Assembly (NCBI GenBank): GCA_945870225.1
Contig: CAMBRF010000001.1
Span: 186,001-250,000 of the forward strand
Direction of reading: 5' to 3'
Source: PVC group bacterium
Lineage (GTDB): Bacteria; Verrucomicrobiota; Kiritimatiellia; CAIKKV01; CAITUY01
DNA: 64,000 bases
Part shown: piece by piece, positions 25,486 through 33,815 of the stretch
How the letters are laid out: each line of letters begins with the position of its first letter
Numbering within the stretch: position 1 is the first letter of the stretch
Made by a program: the position numbers and the translations under genes
Notes under the pieces: model-generated
Told to the model about the DNA's origin: nothing
What the model saw: the letters and a program-made list of their open reading frames with translations, nothing else
Database searches by the model: none

Positions 25486-26277
25486 ATGATGCGAATTGTT
25501 AAAGATATTATGGCGCGGCGTGAATTGTTGGTCATGCTGGTCATCAGGAACCTCAAGATCCGCTACAAGGATTCGTCCCTGGGGTTTTTATGGACCCTGC
25601 TCGGCCCGATTCTGATGATCCTGATTTATGCCGTTTTCCTCCGTATTTTGCGTATCGAGGTCGCTTTGCCGGTTCTGGTGACGGGCATCTTCGTCTGGCA
25701 GTATCTGGCCATGTGCCTGGGTGACTCGCCCAACGCGATCATTGGGAGCACGAACCTTGTCAAAAAGGCCGCCTTTCCACGACTGATGTTGCCTCTCTCG
25801 ATCGTCCTGGCGAACTTCATCAACTTCCTGTTTTCAATGGTGGTGGTGGTGGTCTATGTCCGGGTGGCCGGAGAACCTTTCGGGCAACTCGCCCTGCTGC
25901 CGGTGGCCTTGATCACCCAGGTAGCCCTGTGCCTTGGCGTCAGTCTGATCCTGTCGTCCCTGAATGTCTTTTTTCGCGATGTGCAGCATGTCATAGGCCT
26001 GCTTTCAATGGCGTGGTTCTTTGTGACGCCGGTGATCTATGATGCCAGCCTCATCAACAAGGTGTCCGCCAACCCCGATACGCAGTTCTGGCTTAATTTT
26101 CTTTTTCACCTGAATCCCATGACAGGTCTGCTGGCCCTCTACCGCTCGGCTTTGATCGGGTTGCCGGCCCCGGCGCTCTATCTGGTGATCCCTTCGGTGG
26201 TCATTTCCGGACTGGTTTGTCTGGCGGGTGTGACGGTGTTTATGAAATTTCAGGGACGGTTTGCCGATGAACTCTGA
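25486..26277 (+). CDS. wzm: ABC-2 polysaccharide export permease (Wzm-like)
   Basis: About 264 residues with six predicted membrane helices and the ABC-2 transporter layout: RRELLVMLVIRNLKIRYKDS before the first helix, then LGFLWTLLGPILMILIYAVF. It closely resembles Wzm/RfbA/TagG permeases for lipid-linked O-antigen or teichoic-type chains. The start is one of two adjacent ATGs at 25486/25489. It overlaps the ATPase gene by 11 bases. Confidence 0.85.
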   Translation: MMRIVKDIMARRELLVMLVIRNLKIRYKDSSLGFLWTLLGPILMILIYAVFLRILRIEVALPVLVTGIFVWQYLAMCLGDSPNAIIGSTNLVKKAAFPRLMLPLSIVLANFINFLFSMVVVVVYVRVAGEPFGQLALLPVALITQVALCLGVSLILSSLNVFFRDVQHVIGLLSMAWFFVTPVIYDASLINKVSANPDTQFWLNFLFHLNPMTGLLALYRSALIGLPAPALYLVIPSVVISGLVCLAGVTVFMKFQGRFADEL

Positions 26278-27475
26278 CATTGCCATCCAGGTTGAGGGGG
26301 TGGGGAAGCGGTTTCGCCTGCGGCATGCGGGAACCCGGACCCTGAAATCCGTTGCACTGGATATGTTACGTCCCGGCAAGCGCACGGTTCGGGATTTGTG
26401 GGCCTTGAAAGATATTAGTTTTTCAGTGGCCCGAGGTAAGACTCTGGGGTTGATCGGAGCCAATGGGGCCGGGAAAAGCACGTTGCTGGCGTTACTCGCC
26501 GGGACCATGGAGGCCACCGAGGGCCGGATCGGGATGTGCGGGACGATTTCGTCGCTGCTCGAACTGGGCGCCGGGTTTCATCCCGATCTGACCGGGCGGG
26601 AGAACGTCTTTCTGGCAGGTGCCATCATGGGCCTGACCCGCAATCAGATGAAGAAGCGGTTCGATGCCATTGTGGACTTTGCCGATATTGGCCAGTTTAT
26701 CGACCAACCGGTGAAACACTATTCGTCGGGAATGTACGTCAGGCTCGGGTTCGCGGTGGCGGTGGAGGTGGACCCGGACATCCTGCTGGTGGATGAAGTG
26801 CTGGCGGTGGGAGATGCCGTATTCCAGCGAAAGTGCCTGAAGCGCATGGCAGAGTTCCGCCATCAGAACAAGACCATGCTGATCATCTCGCATGACCTGA
26901 ACACCATTCAATCCGTAAGCGATGAGATCCTCTTTCTGGATCATGGCCGGATTCTGGGCCACGGCACGCCCGAATCGGTGATCGGACAGTACGAGTCATT
27001 TTCGCGCGGCGTCACAACCTCCGATTTGCGGCGCGAGTGGGGGACGCGTGAGGTGGTCCTGACCGGAGCCGAATTTTTTGACGATGGCGGACGTGAAACC
27101 TCAAAGTTCAAGTGGGGCGAGGCGTTGAATGTGCGCCTGCATTATGAGGCAACCAAACCGGTGGGGCCTTCGGTATTCGGTTTCGCGTTGTCGGATGAAA
27201 ATGGCCGCGTGGTGAACGGGAACAACACCCAGATTGAAAAGGTGGAGATTCCCGGCCTGCAAGGGACGGGATCGATTGTTCTGCGCCTTCCGAGTCTGAA
27301 TCTGGCTAGCGGAACGTACCTCTTCTCGTTCTCGGCTCATTCCGCTGATCACCAGGTCAATTATCACCGCCTGGATCACGCCTTTGCCATCGGAGTGGAT
27401 GCCGGCAAGCGCTTCGAAGGGGTTTGTTACCTGCCGTGCGAGTGGAGGTTGGACCGGGAAGGGGCTAAGCCATGA
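26267..27475 (+). CDS. wzt: Polysaccharide export ATPase with carbohydrate-binding tail (Wzt-like)
   Basis: 402 residues. ATPase domain: Walker A GANGAGKST, the Wzt-type signature HYSSGMYVRLGFAVAV, and Walker B ILLVDEVLAVGD. From about residue 245 a beta-sandwich (Wzt C-terminal domain) follows, with FKWGEALNVRLHYEA and VNYHRLDHAFAIGV. In E. coli O9a, such tails read the polymer's terminal modification. ATG 26267 has GGGACGG upstream. It is translationally coupled to wzm and, through ATGA, to nadC. Confidence 0.88.
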   Translation: MNSDIAIQVEGVGKRFRLRHAGTRTLKSVALDMLRPGKRTVRDLWALKDISFSVARGKTLGLIGANGAGKSTLLALLAGTMEATEGRIGMCGTISSLLELGAGFHPDLTGRENVFLAGAIMGLTRNQMKKRFDAIVDFADIGQFIDQPVKHYSSGMYVRLGFAVAVEVDPDILLVDEVLAVGDAVFQRKCLKRMAEFRHQNKTMLIISHDLNTIQSVSDEILFLDHGRILGHGTPESVIGQYESFSRGVTTSDLRREWGTREVVLTGAEFFDDGGRETSKFKWGEALNVRLHYEATKPVGPSVFGFALSDENGRVVNGNNTQIEKVEIPGLQGTGSIVLRLPSLNLASGTYLFSFSAHSADHQVNYHRLDHAFAIGVDAGKRFEGVCYLPCEWRLDREGAKP

Positions 27476-28326
27476 TGACGATCGCGACGAATCCTGTTGT
27501 GCAGGATCTGATCCGCCGGGCCTTGGAAGAGGATGTCGGGGCGGGGGATGTCACCACGCTGGCGCTTGTCCCTGAGAACCTGCTGGGCAAGGCCCATATC
27601 TTGTCACGCGGGAAATATGTGGTGGCCGGGCTCGAGGTGGCGGCGGCGGTGTTCGGCCAGGTCAACCCGGCCATCCGGTGCCGGGCGGAGGTCAGGGACG
27701 GGGAGTCTGTGGTTCCTGATCAGGAAATCCTCACGATCGAAGGGCCCGTGCGCGGGATCCTGACCGGTGAACGGACGGCCTTGAATTTTGTGCAGAGGAT
27801 GACCGGCATTGCAACGCGGACCCGTCAGTTTGTGGAGAAGGTTTCCAGGCATGGGGTCAAGATTCTTGATACCCGCAAGACCACTCCGACCCTGCGCATC
27901 CTCGAAAAATATGCCGTGGCCTGCGGGGGCGGGATTAATCACCGGATGGGGCTGTTTGATATGGTGCTGATCAAGGATAACCATCGGCGTCTATGGCAGG
28001 CGGCGGGGGTCCCCAACCTGAAAGGGGCGGTCGAGGCGACCCGGGCACGCTTTCCGGGTGTTCCCATCGAGGTCGAAGTTGAGTCCGAGGCGGAACTCCG
28101 TGATGCCCTGCAGGCCCGACCGGAGTGGGTTATGCTGGATAACATGCCGGTCGCTCTCATGCGCCGTTGCGTGGAGATTTGCGCCGGGTCCTGCCGCCTT
28201 GAGGCGTCAGGCGGCGTGACGCTGGAAACGGTCGAAGCCATGGCCGCGACCGGGGTGGATGCCATTTCAATCGGGGGGCTGACGCACTCCGCTCCGGCGG
28301 CGGACTTATCCCTTGAGCTCGACTAG
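27472..28326 (+). CDS. nadC: Quinolinate phosphoribosyltransferase (NadC)
   Basis: A 284-residue enzyme that forms nicotinate mononucleotide from quinolinate and PRPP. GERTALNFVQRMTGIATRT, DTRKTTPTLR, GGGINHRMGLFDMVLIKDNH and LEASGGVTLETV are the diagnostic stretches. Length is normal. Its ATG overlaps the wzt stop. It complements nadD at 9 kb; nadA and nadB are not in the window. Confidence 0.95.
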   Translation: MMTIATNPVVQDLIRRALEEDVGAGDVTTLALVPENLLGKAHILSRGKYVVAGLEVAAAVFGQVNPAIRCRAEVRDGESVVPDQEILTIEGPVRGILTGERTALNFVQRMTGIATRTRQFVEKVSRHGVKILDTRKTTPTLRILEKYAVACGGGINHRMGLFDMVLIKDNHRRLWQAAGVPNLKGAVEATRARFPGVPIEVEVESEAELRDALQARPEWVMLDNMPVALMRRCVEICAGSCRLEASGGVTLETVEAMAATGVDAISIGGLTHSAPAADLSLELD

Positions 28327-28348
28327 CGAGTGCTGCAGGATGACATCA

Positions 28349-29125
28349 ATGAATCGAATTTTTGTGGTAGATATCGGCAACACGAGCACCTCTGTGGGAG
28401 TGGCGCAGGGGCGGCGGATTTTGCGCGTGGGCCGACTGCCCAGCCACGACGGGTTGGACGGTTCCAAAATCCTCGCACTGCTGGAGCGCCTGTCAGGTCG
28501 TACGGTCGTGACGGACGCTGTGTTGTGTTCGGTTGTGCCCCGGCTGAATCCTTCCTGGATCAGGATTTTGCAGGAGGTCTGCGGCAGGCGTCCGCTGGTG
28601 GTCAGTCATCGCATCCGGATGAACGTGAAGGTGGATTATCCTCATCCCGAGACCATTGGCGCCGATCGGCTGGCCAACGCCGTGGCGGGCTGGGAACGCT
28701 ACCATGCCCCGGTGATTGTTGCTGATTTCGGCACCGCGCTCACCTTCGATGTCATTACGGGTGACGGCCGCTATGTTGGCGGAGTCATCGCTCCCGGATT
28801 GCCTTTGATGACCGATTATCTGGCCGAACGTACGGCTCTTCTGCCCCATATTGAACTGGGCGGCCGCTATCATGCCTACGGACGCAGCACCTGTGAGGCG
28901 ATGCGGATCGGGGCTATGGTTGGATACCGGGGAATGGTGCGGGAGATTTTTGAACATGTGAGGGAGGGGATGAATGAGTCAGGGGTCGTCCTCTGCGCCA
29001 CCGGCGGCTATGCGGCTCAGGCCGTGGCGGGGCTGAAGGTTCCGGTGGATATTCTTCCCAAGTTTACGTTGGACGGATTGGTGTTGATTCATGAAATGAA
29101 CCGGCCGGCGGGTAAGTCCGCCTGA
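28349..29125 (+). CDS. coaX: Type III pantothenate kinase
   Basis: 258 residues. It phosphorylates pantothenate in CoA synthesis without feedback by CoA. The ASKHA-fold motifs VVDIGNTSTSVGV, GADRLANAVAG, VADFGTALTFDVI and GGVIAPGLPLM are all present. The start at 28349 is chosen because AGGA lies 8 bases upstream and the protein then begins MNRIFVVDIGNT; ATG 28340 is possible. Confidence 0.93.
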   Translation: MNRIFVVDIGNTSTSVGVAQGRRILRVGRLPSHDGLDGSKILALLERLSGRTVVTDAVLCSVVPRLNPSWIRILQEVCGRRPLVVSHRIRMNVKVDYPHPETIGADRLANAVAGWERYHAPVIVADFGTALTFDVITGDGRYVGGVIAPGLPLMTDYLAERTALLPHIELGGRYHAYGRSTCEAMRIGAMVGYRGMVREIFEHVREGMNESGVVLCATGGYAAQAVAGLKVPVDILPKFTLDGLVLIHEMNRPAGKSA

Positions 29126-29161
29126 TCGTGGGACCGTGCCGGACTGATAGTGAGGAAAGCT

Positions 29162-30253
29162 ATGAACGCGATGACACACAAGGAACGATTTCTTAACGCT
29201 TTGAACCGTAAGCCTGTTGACCAGTTGCCGTGTGGCGATGGGCTGTGGGGCGAGACCCATGCCCGATACATTCAGGAAGGACACCTGCGTACGGGTGAGG
29301 ACGTGTGCACACACTTTGATATGAGCTGGCGGACCGCCGATTGGCTGATCAGTGTTGCCGACTTTGATTTCAAGGACAAGGTGATTAACGAAACCGAGGA
29401 TACCATCCTGAAGTTAAATGGAAACGGGGCCCAGTTACGCTTGTGGAAGGCCCGGTCAGGAACCCCGGAACATGTGGATTTTGCGGTGAAAGAGCGGGCG
29501 GCCTGGGAGGATACAATCAAGCCGCACCTTCTCAAGGTGGATCGCCGCCGGATCCCGTTTGAGAACTACCGCCTGAGGAAAGCCCAGTCGGCGAAAGAAC
29601 AGCGCGCCTTCGGGTGGGCGGGGGTCGCCCCGTTTGAGTTGATCCATCCCGTCTGTGGGCATGAACACATGCTGATGGGCATGGCCTTGGACCCGGACTG
29701 GGTGCTGGATATGGCGATGACGTACGCGGACTTCACCATCATGCATCTGGAGACCCTGTTTGCCGAGGAGGGTTTGCCGGAGTTCATGTGGTTCTACGAG
29801 GATATGGGGTTCAAGGAGCGGCCGTTCATGTCCCCGGCAATGTACGAGGCGTTGATCATGCCTGGCCATAAGAAGCTGTTTGATTATGCCCACTCCAAGG
29901 GCTTGAAGGTCGTGGTGCATTCCTGCGGCTTTGTCGAACCCCTGGTTCCGGGCCTGGTTGCCGCCGGGATGGACTGCCTGCAGGCCATGGAGGTCAAGGC
30001 GGGTATGGATATGCCGCGGATTGCCAAACAGTTCGGGGACCGCATTTCCTTCTGCGGGAATCTGGATATCCGGATTCTGGCGACCAATGACCGGGCGCTG
30101 ATCGATGCGGAGCTGAACCGCAAAATTCCTCCCATCCTCAAGATGGGCAGCGGGTTTATCCTGCATTCCGATCATTCCATTCCTCCCGAGGTCGACCACG
30201 ACACCCTGCATTGGTTCTTCGATCATGGTCGCCGTATCACGGAGCGAATCTAG
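29162..30253 (+). CDS. URO-D superfamily protein (methyltransferase-like)
   Basis: 363 residues with the uroporphyrinogen decarboxylase-family barrel. MTHKERFLNALNRKPVDQLP opens as in MtaA/MtbA-like members, and VVHSCGFVEPLVPGL carries the His-x-Cys zinc ligands of corrinoid-methyltransferase relatives, which HemE lacks. It is therefore more likely a methyltransferase-type or uncharacterised member than a heme enzyme. GAGGAAAG precedes ATG 29162. Such paralogues are numerous in Lentisphaerota and Kiritimatiellota. No corrinoid protein gene is next to it. Confidence 0.75.
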   Translation: MNAMTHKERFLNALNRKPVDQLPCGDGLWGETHARYIQEGHLRTGEDVCTHFDMSWRTADWLISVADFDFKDKVINETEDTILKLNGNGAQLRLWKARSGTPEHVDFAVKERAAWEDTIKPHLLKVDRRRIPFENYRLRKAQSAKEQRAFGWAGVAPFELIHPVCGHEHMLMGMALDPDWVLDMAMTYADFTIMHLETLFAEEGLPEFMWFYEDMGFKERPFMSPAMYEALIMPGHKKLFDYAHSKGLKVVVHSCGFVEPLVPGLVAAGMDCLQAMEVKAGMDMPRIAKQFGDRISFCGNLDIRILATNDRALIDAELNRKIPPILKMGSGFILHSDHSIPPEVDHDTLHWFFDHGRRITERI

Positions 30254-30258
30254 CCATC

Positions 30259-30693
30259 ATGGGGCGAATCCTCGGTATTGATTATGGCACACGGCGGCTG
30301 GGTTTGGCTCTGAGCGATGACACCGCCATGCTGGCCATGCCGCTCTGTGTCGCCAGTGTGAAATCGGTGCAGGAGGCTCTTGAGGTGGTTGCCAGGACGG
30401 CGCTCGAAAAAGAGGTTGTGGCGATCGTCGTCGGGTACCCGCTGAACATGGATCACACCAAAGGACCCATGGCCGAGGAAGTTGAAACCTTCGTTCGGAA
30501 ACTCAAAGGGAAGGTCCATTTACCGGTGGAATTATGGGACGAGCGGATGAGCACCGGCCTGGTTGAGCGCATGTTGCTGCAGGCCGATGTGTCCCGAAGC
30601 CGGCGCAAGGAAGTCCGCGATAAACTGGCCGCACAGGTAATCCTGCAAGGCTATCTGGACGTAAAAGGGCTCGGGAAACCGGAAGAAGATTGA
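30259..30693 (+). CDS. ruvX: YqgF/RuvX pre-16S rRNA nuclease
   Basis: 144 residues, RNase H fold: LGIDYGTRRLGLALSD, VVGYPLNMD and LWDERMST carry the acidic catalytic residues. Members mature the 5' end of 16S rRNA and were once called Holliday-junction resolvases. ATG 30259, 5 bases after the URO-D stop, gives the normal length. The stop codon forms the base of a hairpin. Confidence 0.92.
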   Translation: MGRILGIDYGTRRLGLALSDDTAMLAMPLCVASVKSVQEALEVVARTALEKEVVAIVVGYPLNMDHTKGPMAEEVETFVRKLKGKVHLPVELWDERMSTGLVERMLLQADVSRSRRKEVRDKLAAQVILQGYLDVKGLGKPEED

Positions 30694-30726
30694 AGATCAG
30701 GCGCAAAGCCTTTCTATTGATCTTCA
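30691..30726 (+). terminator. Hairpin at ruvX stop, possible terminator
   Basis: TGAAGATC (30691-30698, containing the ruvX stop) pairs with GATCTTCA (30719-30726), and AGGC/GCCT pair inside. Only a weak T-run follows, so termination is uncertain. Confidence 0.4.
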
Positions 30727-30740
30727 GAATCTTTATATTG

Positions 30741-30752
30741 TTCATCCTGTCC
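30741..30752. repeat. Single TCCTGT-type repeat unit
   Basis: TTCATCCTGTCC matches the start of the right arm of the inverted repeat at 694-776. It lies in the gap before the AT-rich gene at 30.9 kb. Too short to be sure. Confidence 0.3.
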
Positions 30753-30889
30753 AAAAAGACAAGCGGGCCACACTGGACGTGTTCCGGTTAATCCGATGAT
30801 TTCTTGCGCTTGATTCCTGAAAGTGACAGGTCTACTCTCGCCGGACAAGAGGTAAAATACTATTCGTTCCGGCGGCACAGGGGGAGCTG

Positions 30890-31384
30890 ATGATAAAGTA
30901 TAGACCATATAAATATAGCCTATTCGGTTTATTCATTGCGGCACTGTATTGGTTTATAGATTCTTCAATTCACTATTTTGGTTACAGCGAAGCAGATTTT
31001 GAAATTATTCCATCAGAATTTAATGAACTATGGATGCGAACAGCAATATTTACTCTTGTTATTGGTTTCGGTGCATACGTTGATATTTCAGTAAAACGAA
31101 TTAGAATACTCTATGAAGAAAGATATCAACTGCAATTAGAGCTTGACCGTACTCTTACTAAACTTTTAGGCGGATTCGTTTCAATATGTTGTGTATGCAA
31201 GAAAGTCAACTCCGGGTCAGAACAGGTAGATAAAGATCGCACATGGGAGACAATTGAATCGTACATATCTGAACGTAGCGATTTGGAATTCAGTCATGGA
31301 TATTGCCCTGAATGTGCGGCAAACGTAATGAAGGGGATGAAAGCCGTCTGTCCGGCCGACGGTGGTGTTTCGGAAACGTCCTGA
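30890..31384 (+). CDS. Membrane-anchored protein with zinc-type Cys tail, possibly acquired
   Basis: 164 residues with two N-terminal hydrophobic segments (SLFGLFIAALYWFI and TAIFTLVIGFGAYVDI), a short coiled-coil-like stretch (LQLELDRTLTKLL), then ICCVCKKVN and, near the end, ESYISERSDLEFSHGYCPEC. The last part is a known but uncharacterised tail of many response regulators and histidine kinases (ICxxCKK...SHGxCPxC), probably zinc-binding. No kinase, receiver or DNA-binding domain is attached here. GGGGGAG precedes the ATG. Codon use is clearly AT-richer than all neighbours, suggesting transfer. The last residues run into a hairpin-rich block. Confidence 0.65.
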   Translation: MIKYRPYKYSLFGLFIAALYWFIDSSIHYFGYSEADFEIIPSEFNELWMRTAIFTLVIGFGAYVDISVKRIRILYEERYQLQLELDRTLTKLLGGFVSICCVCKKVNSGSEQVDKDRTWETIESYISERSDLEFSHGYCPECAANVMKGMKAVCPADGGVSETS

Positions 31385-31527
31385 ATGGCGACGGGTTGAG
31401 GCGCAGGCTCCAGCACCTGCTCTGCGGGAGCGGTGACGATAGGCAGTGGTTCGGGAGAAGACGGCGGCGAGGAATCGCCGCCCTCCCTTTCGGAGGGGAT
31501 GGGGTTCAGGCCGCCCGTGGAGCCTGA
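31344..31527. repeat. Hairpin-rich composite element B
   Basis: A series of short palindromes covers the end of the AT-rich gene and the gap to the convergent glycosyltransferase. These are CCGTC/GACGG (31344-31362), GTTTCGGAAAC (31367-31377), GCAGG/CCTGC (31403-31420), the strong GGCGGCGA-ggaa-TCGCCGCC (31463-31482) and CCTCC/GGAGG (31482-31496). Outer arms CAGGCTCC (31404-31411) and GGAGCCTG (31519-31526) enclose the last two. No ORF is supported inside. Confidence 0.65.
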
Positions 31528-31532
31528 GTTAT

Positions 31533-32648
31533 TTACCGGATACTCAGCGTCTTCTGAATGCAGGTGTCCAACCCTGTGATGAAAGCCGGGATGCCGAAGG
31601 TTTCGGCATGGGCCCGGATGGCTCTTGAATCCCAGGAGTGCGCGGCGCAGCGGGTAATGGCCGCCGTGAGGGACTCGGGCGTCTGGGCCTCGAAAAAGAG
31701 ACCTGAGACTCCATCCTTGACCGTCTCCAGCGCGCCACCCTTGCCATAGGCCAGCACCGGCCTACCACAGGCTTGGGCCTCCAGAGGCACAATCCCAAAA
31801 TCCTCTTCGCCCGGGAAAATCAAAGCCCGGCAACTCCGGTAAAGTTCAAGCAGCCGCTCATCCGCCTGCCACCCTAGGAATTCGATGTTCGGTCCCGCCA
31901 GGGCTCGCAACCGCGGCATCTCTGAGCCGACCCCAACAATTTTCAGCGGATAGCCCAGCCGCGTGTAGACCGTTACGGCAAGATCGAGTTTCTTGTACGG
32001 GACCAGAGCCGAAGCGATCAGATCAAACTCAAGCGGCTTCCGGTGGTCGGGCGTCCACCGCTCCAGATCAACCGGCGGATGGACCACATCAGCCTCGCGG
32101 TCATAAAAGCGGTTGATACGATCCTTCACATGGTTGCTGATGGCCACAAAGCGGGTGACGCGTGAGGCTGTGGCACGGTCCCAGCGGCGGAGCCATGCCA
32201 GGAACGGTTTGGCCAGTAGCCGCTTGGCGGGGTTGTCCAGATACTCATTATGGAACAGCCAGGCATAGCGCATGGGCGTGAAGCAGTAGCAGAGATGCGG
32301 TGTGCCCGGACGAGCGCGAAGGCTCTTGGCCACACAGTGGCTGGTGCTGATCAGCAGGTCCGCCTCCGGCACGTTGAAGGATTGGATGGCGGAGGGGAAG
32401 AGGGGCAGGAGATGGCGGTAGTGTTTCTGAATGCCGGGCACCTGCTGGAGCCAGGAGGTGTGGATGGGGTGCCGGTTGATGGTTTCCGATACGGCGGCCC
32501 GGTGATGAATCAACGTGAAGATGGGGGCCTCGGGAAAGGCCTGGCAGAGGATTTCGAGGACGCGCTCCCCCCCGCGCATGCCGGTGAGCCAGTCATGGCA
32601 CAGGACCACTCGCAGATTGGACCAATGGGATGGAAAAGTTGAAGACAT
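31533..32648 (-). CDS. GT4-family glycosyltransferase
   Basis: 371 residues, GT-B fold. The N-terminal domain starts VVLCHDWLTGMRGGERVLE. The C-terminal domain has the E-x7-E donor-binding motif (FPGEEDFGIVPLEAQACGRP) typical of family GT4. It resembles WbaZ-type mannosyltransferases, but the donor is not certain. It is third in a tight minus-strand set, 6 bases after the second. Its 3' side faces the composite hairpin element. Confidence 0.85.
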   Translation of the reverse strand: MSSTFPSHWSNLRVVLCHDWLTGMRGGERVLEILCQAFPEAPIFTLIHHRAAVSETINRHPIHTSWLQQVPGIQKHYRHLLPLFPSAIQSFNVPEADLLISTSHCVAKSLRARPGTPHLCYCFTPMRYAWLFHNEYLDNPAKRLLAKPFLAWLRRWDRATASRVTRFVAISNHVKDRINRFYDREADVVHPPVDLERWTPDHRKPLEFDLIASALVPYKKLDLAVTVYTRLGYPLKIVGVGSEMPRLRALAGPNIEFLGWQADERLLELYRSCRALIFPGEEDFGIVPLEAQACGRPVLAYGKGGALETVKDGVSGLFFEAQTPESLTAAITRCAAHSWDSRAIRAHAETFGIPAFITGLDTCIQKTLSIR

Positions 32649-32654
32649 GGTGTA

Positions 32655-33815
32655 TTAGGCGGATAGTTCCCGGTAGAGCGCAACCGTTTTCCGGGCGGCG
32701 TCCTCCCAGGTGAATTTCTGCGCCTGGACGAGGCCGCGCGCAATCAGTTGTGAACGAAGCGTGGGGTCGGTGACGGCCCGCAGGAGATTGGCGGCAAGCG
32801 CCGGAATATCATCAGGATGATTCAGAAGCGCCGCCTCGCCGGCCACTTCGCGGAGCACAGGGATGTCGCTGCAGACCACGGGCGTACCGCAGGCCATGGC
32901 CTCCACCACGGGAAGCCCGAATCCCTCATAGCGGGAGGGCAGTACGACCACGTCCGCTTCCTGATAGGCCCGCAGCAACTCCGTGTTGCTCCGATACCCC
33001 ACCCAGGTCACGCTGTCGCCCAGTCCGAGCGCGGTCACCCTCTGGCCCGGTTCAGGGTAGCGGGGGTCCGGCGGGCCGATGATCCGGAGGGCGAGGGGAA
33101 CCGGGCTTTGCTGTCGCGCGAGCGCGAAGGCTTCCACGAGGTTGGTCAGGTTCTTGTACGGATCGCTGCGGCCGACGTACAGAATAACGCGGGGCCGCGT
33201 GGCGTTCAGCGGGGGGCGTTCCGCTTCCGGGAGCGGCTGAAAGGCGTTGGAAACCCCATTGTAAATCACCCTCACGTTATCCTGCCGGGCGGGCGGGATT
33301 TCGAGGTGTTTGACAATGTCGGAGCGGGAGGCTTCGCTGACGGCAATAATCCGGTCCGCGCGCCGTCCGATCTCGAGCATGAGCTGCCGATAGATCGGGA
33401 AGAGCCGCGCCTTGATGGCGCGCGGGGTGGCGGACGGAAAAATCAAGGGGATGAGGTCGTGGATGGTGACGACGCACCGGATCTGTCCCGCACGGCCCCG
33501 CGGAAAGGAGGCCAGCGGGATCATATAGTTCGTGGAATGGAACACCTCAATTTTCCGGCGTGCCAGATGGAGCGGCAACGTGATCTGGCTGCGCGGCGAA
33601 AACACGCCTGAAGGGATGATCTCGGGCCGGAAGTTGGGTTTATCCAGCAGTTCCGCCTCCTTCCACGTCCGTTCCGCCAGAGCCCGTTCGGAGAACAAGA
33701 GAAGGTAACTGTTCACGCGGTCTTCGCGGGCCAGATAACGGATCAATTCGCGGGTGTGGGCGCCGATGCCCGAAATTTGTGGATAAATCCAGCGTGCGTC
33801 GATGGCAATTCTCAT
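32655..33815 (-). CDS. GT4-family glycosyltransferase
   Basis: 386 residues. Starts [20 protein letters not shown], then CVVTIHDLIPLIFP, VILYVGRSDPYKNL and [20 protein letters not shown] (E-x7-E), all typical of GT4. The ATG at 33815 overlaps the upstream stop (ATGA) and has AAGG about 9 bases upstream, so translation is coupled. Likely adds a sugar to a surface polysaccharide intermediate in the cytoplasm. The donor is unknown. Confidence 0.87.
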   Translation of the reverse strand: MRIAIDARWIYPQISGIGAHTRELIRYLAREDRVNSYLLLFSERALAERTWKEAELLDKPNFRPEIIPSGVFSPRSQITLPLHLARRKIEVFHSTNYMIPLASFPRGRAGQIRCVVTIHDLIPLIFPSATPRAIKARLFPIYRQLMLEIGRRADRIIAVSEASRSDIVKHLEIPPARQDNVRVIYNGVSNAFQPLPEAERPPLNATRPRVILYVGRSDPYKNLTNLVEAFALARQQSPVPLALRIIGPPDPRYPEPGQRVTALGLGDSVTWVGYRSNTELLRAYQEADVVVLPSRYEGFGLPVVEAMACGTPVVCSDIPVLREVAGEAALLNHPDDIPALAANLLRAVTDPTLRSQLIARGLVQAQKFTWEDAARKTVALYRELSA

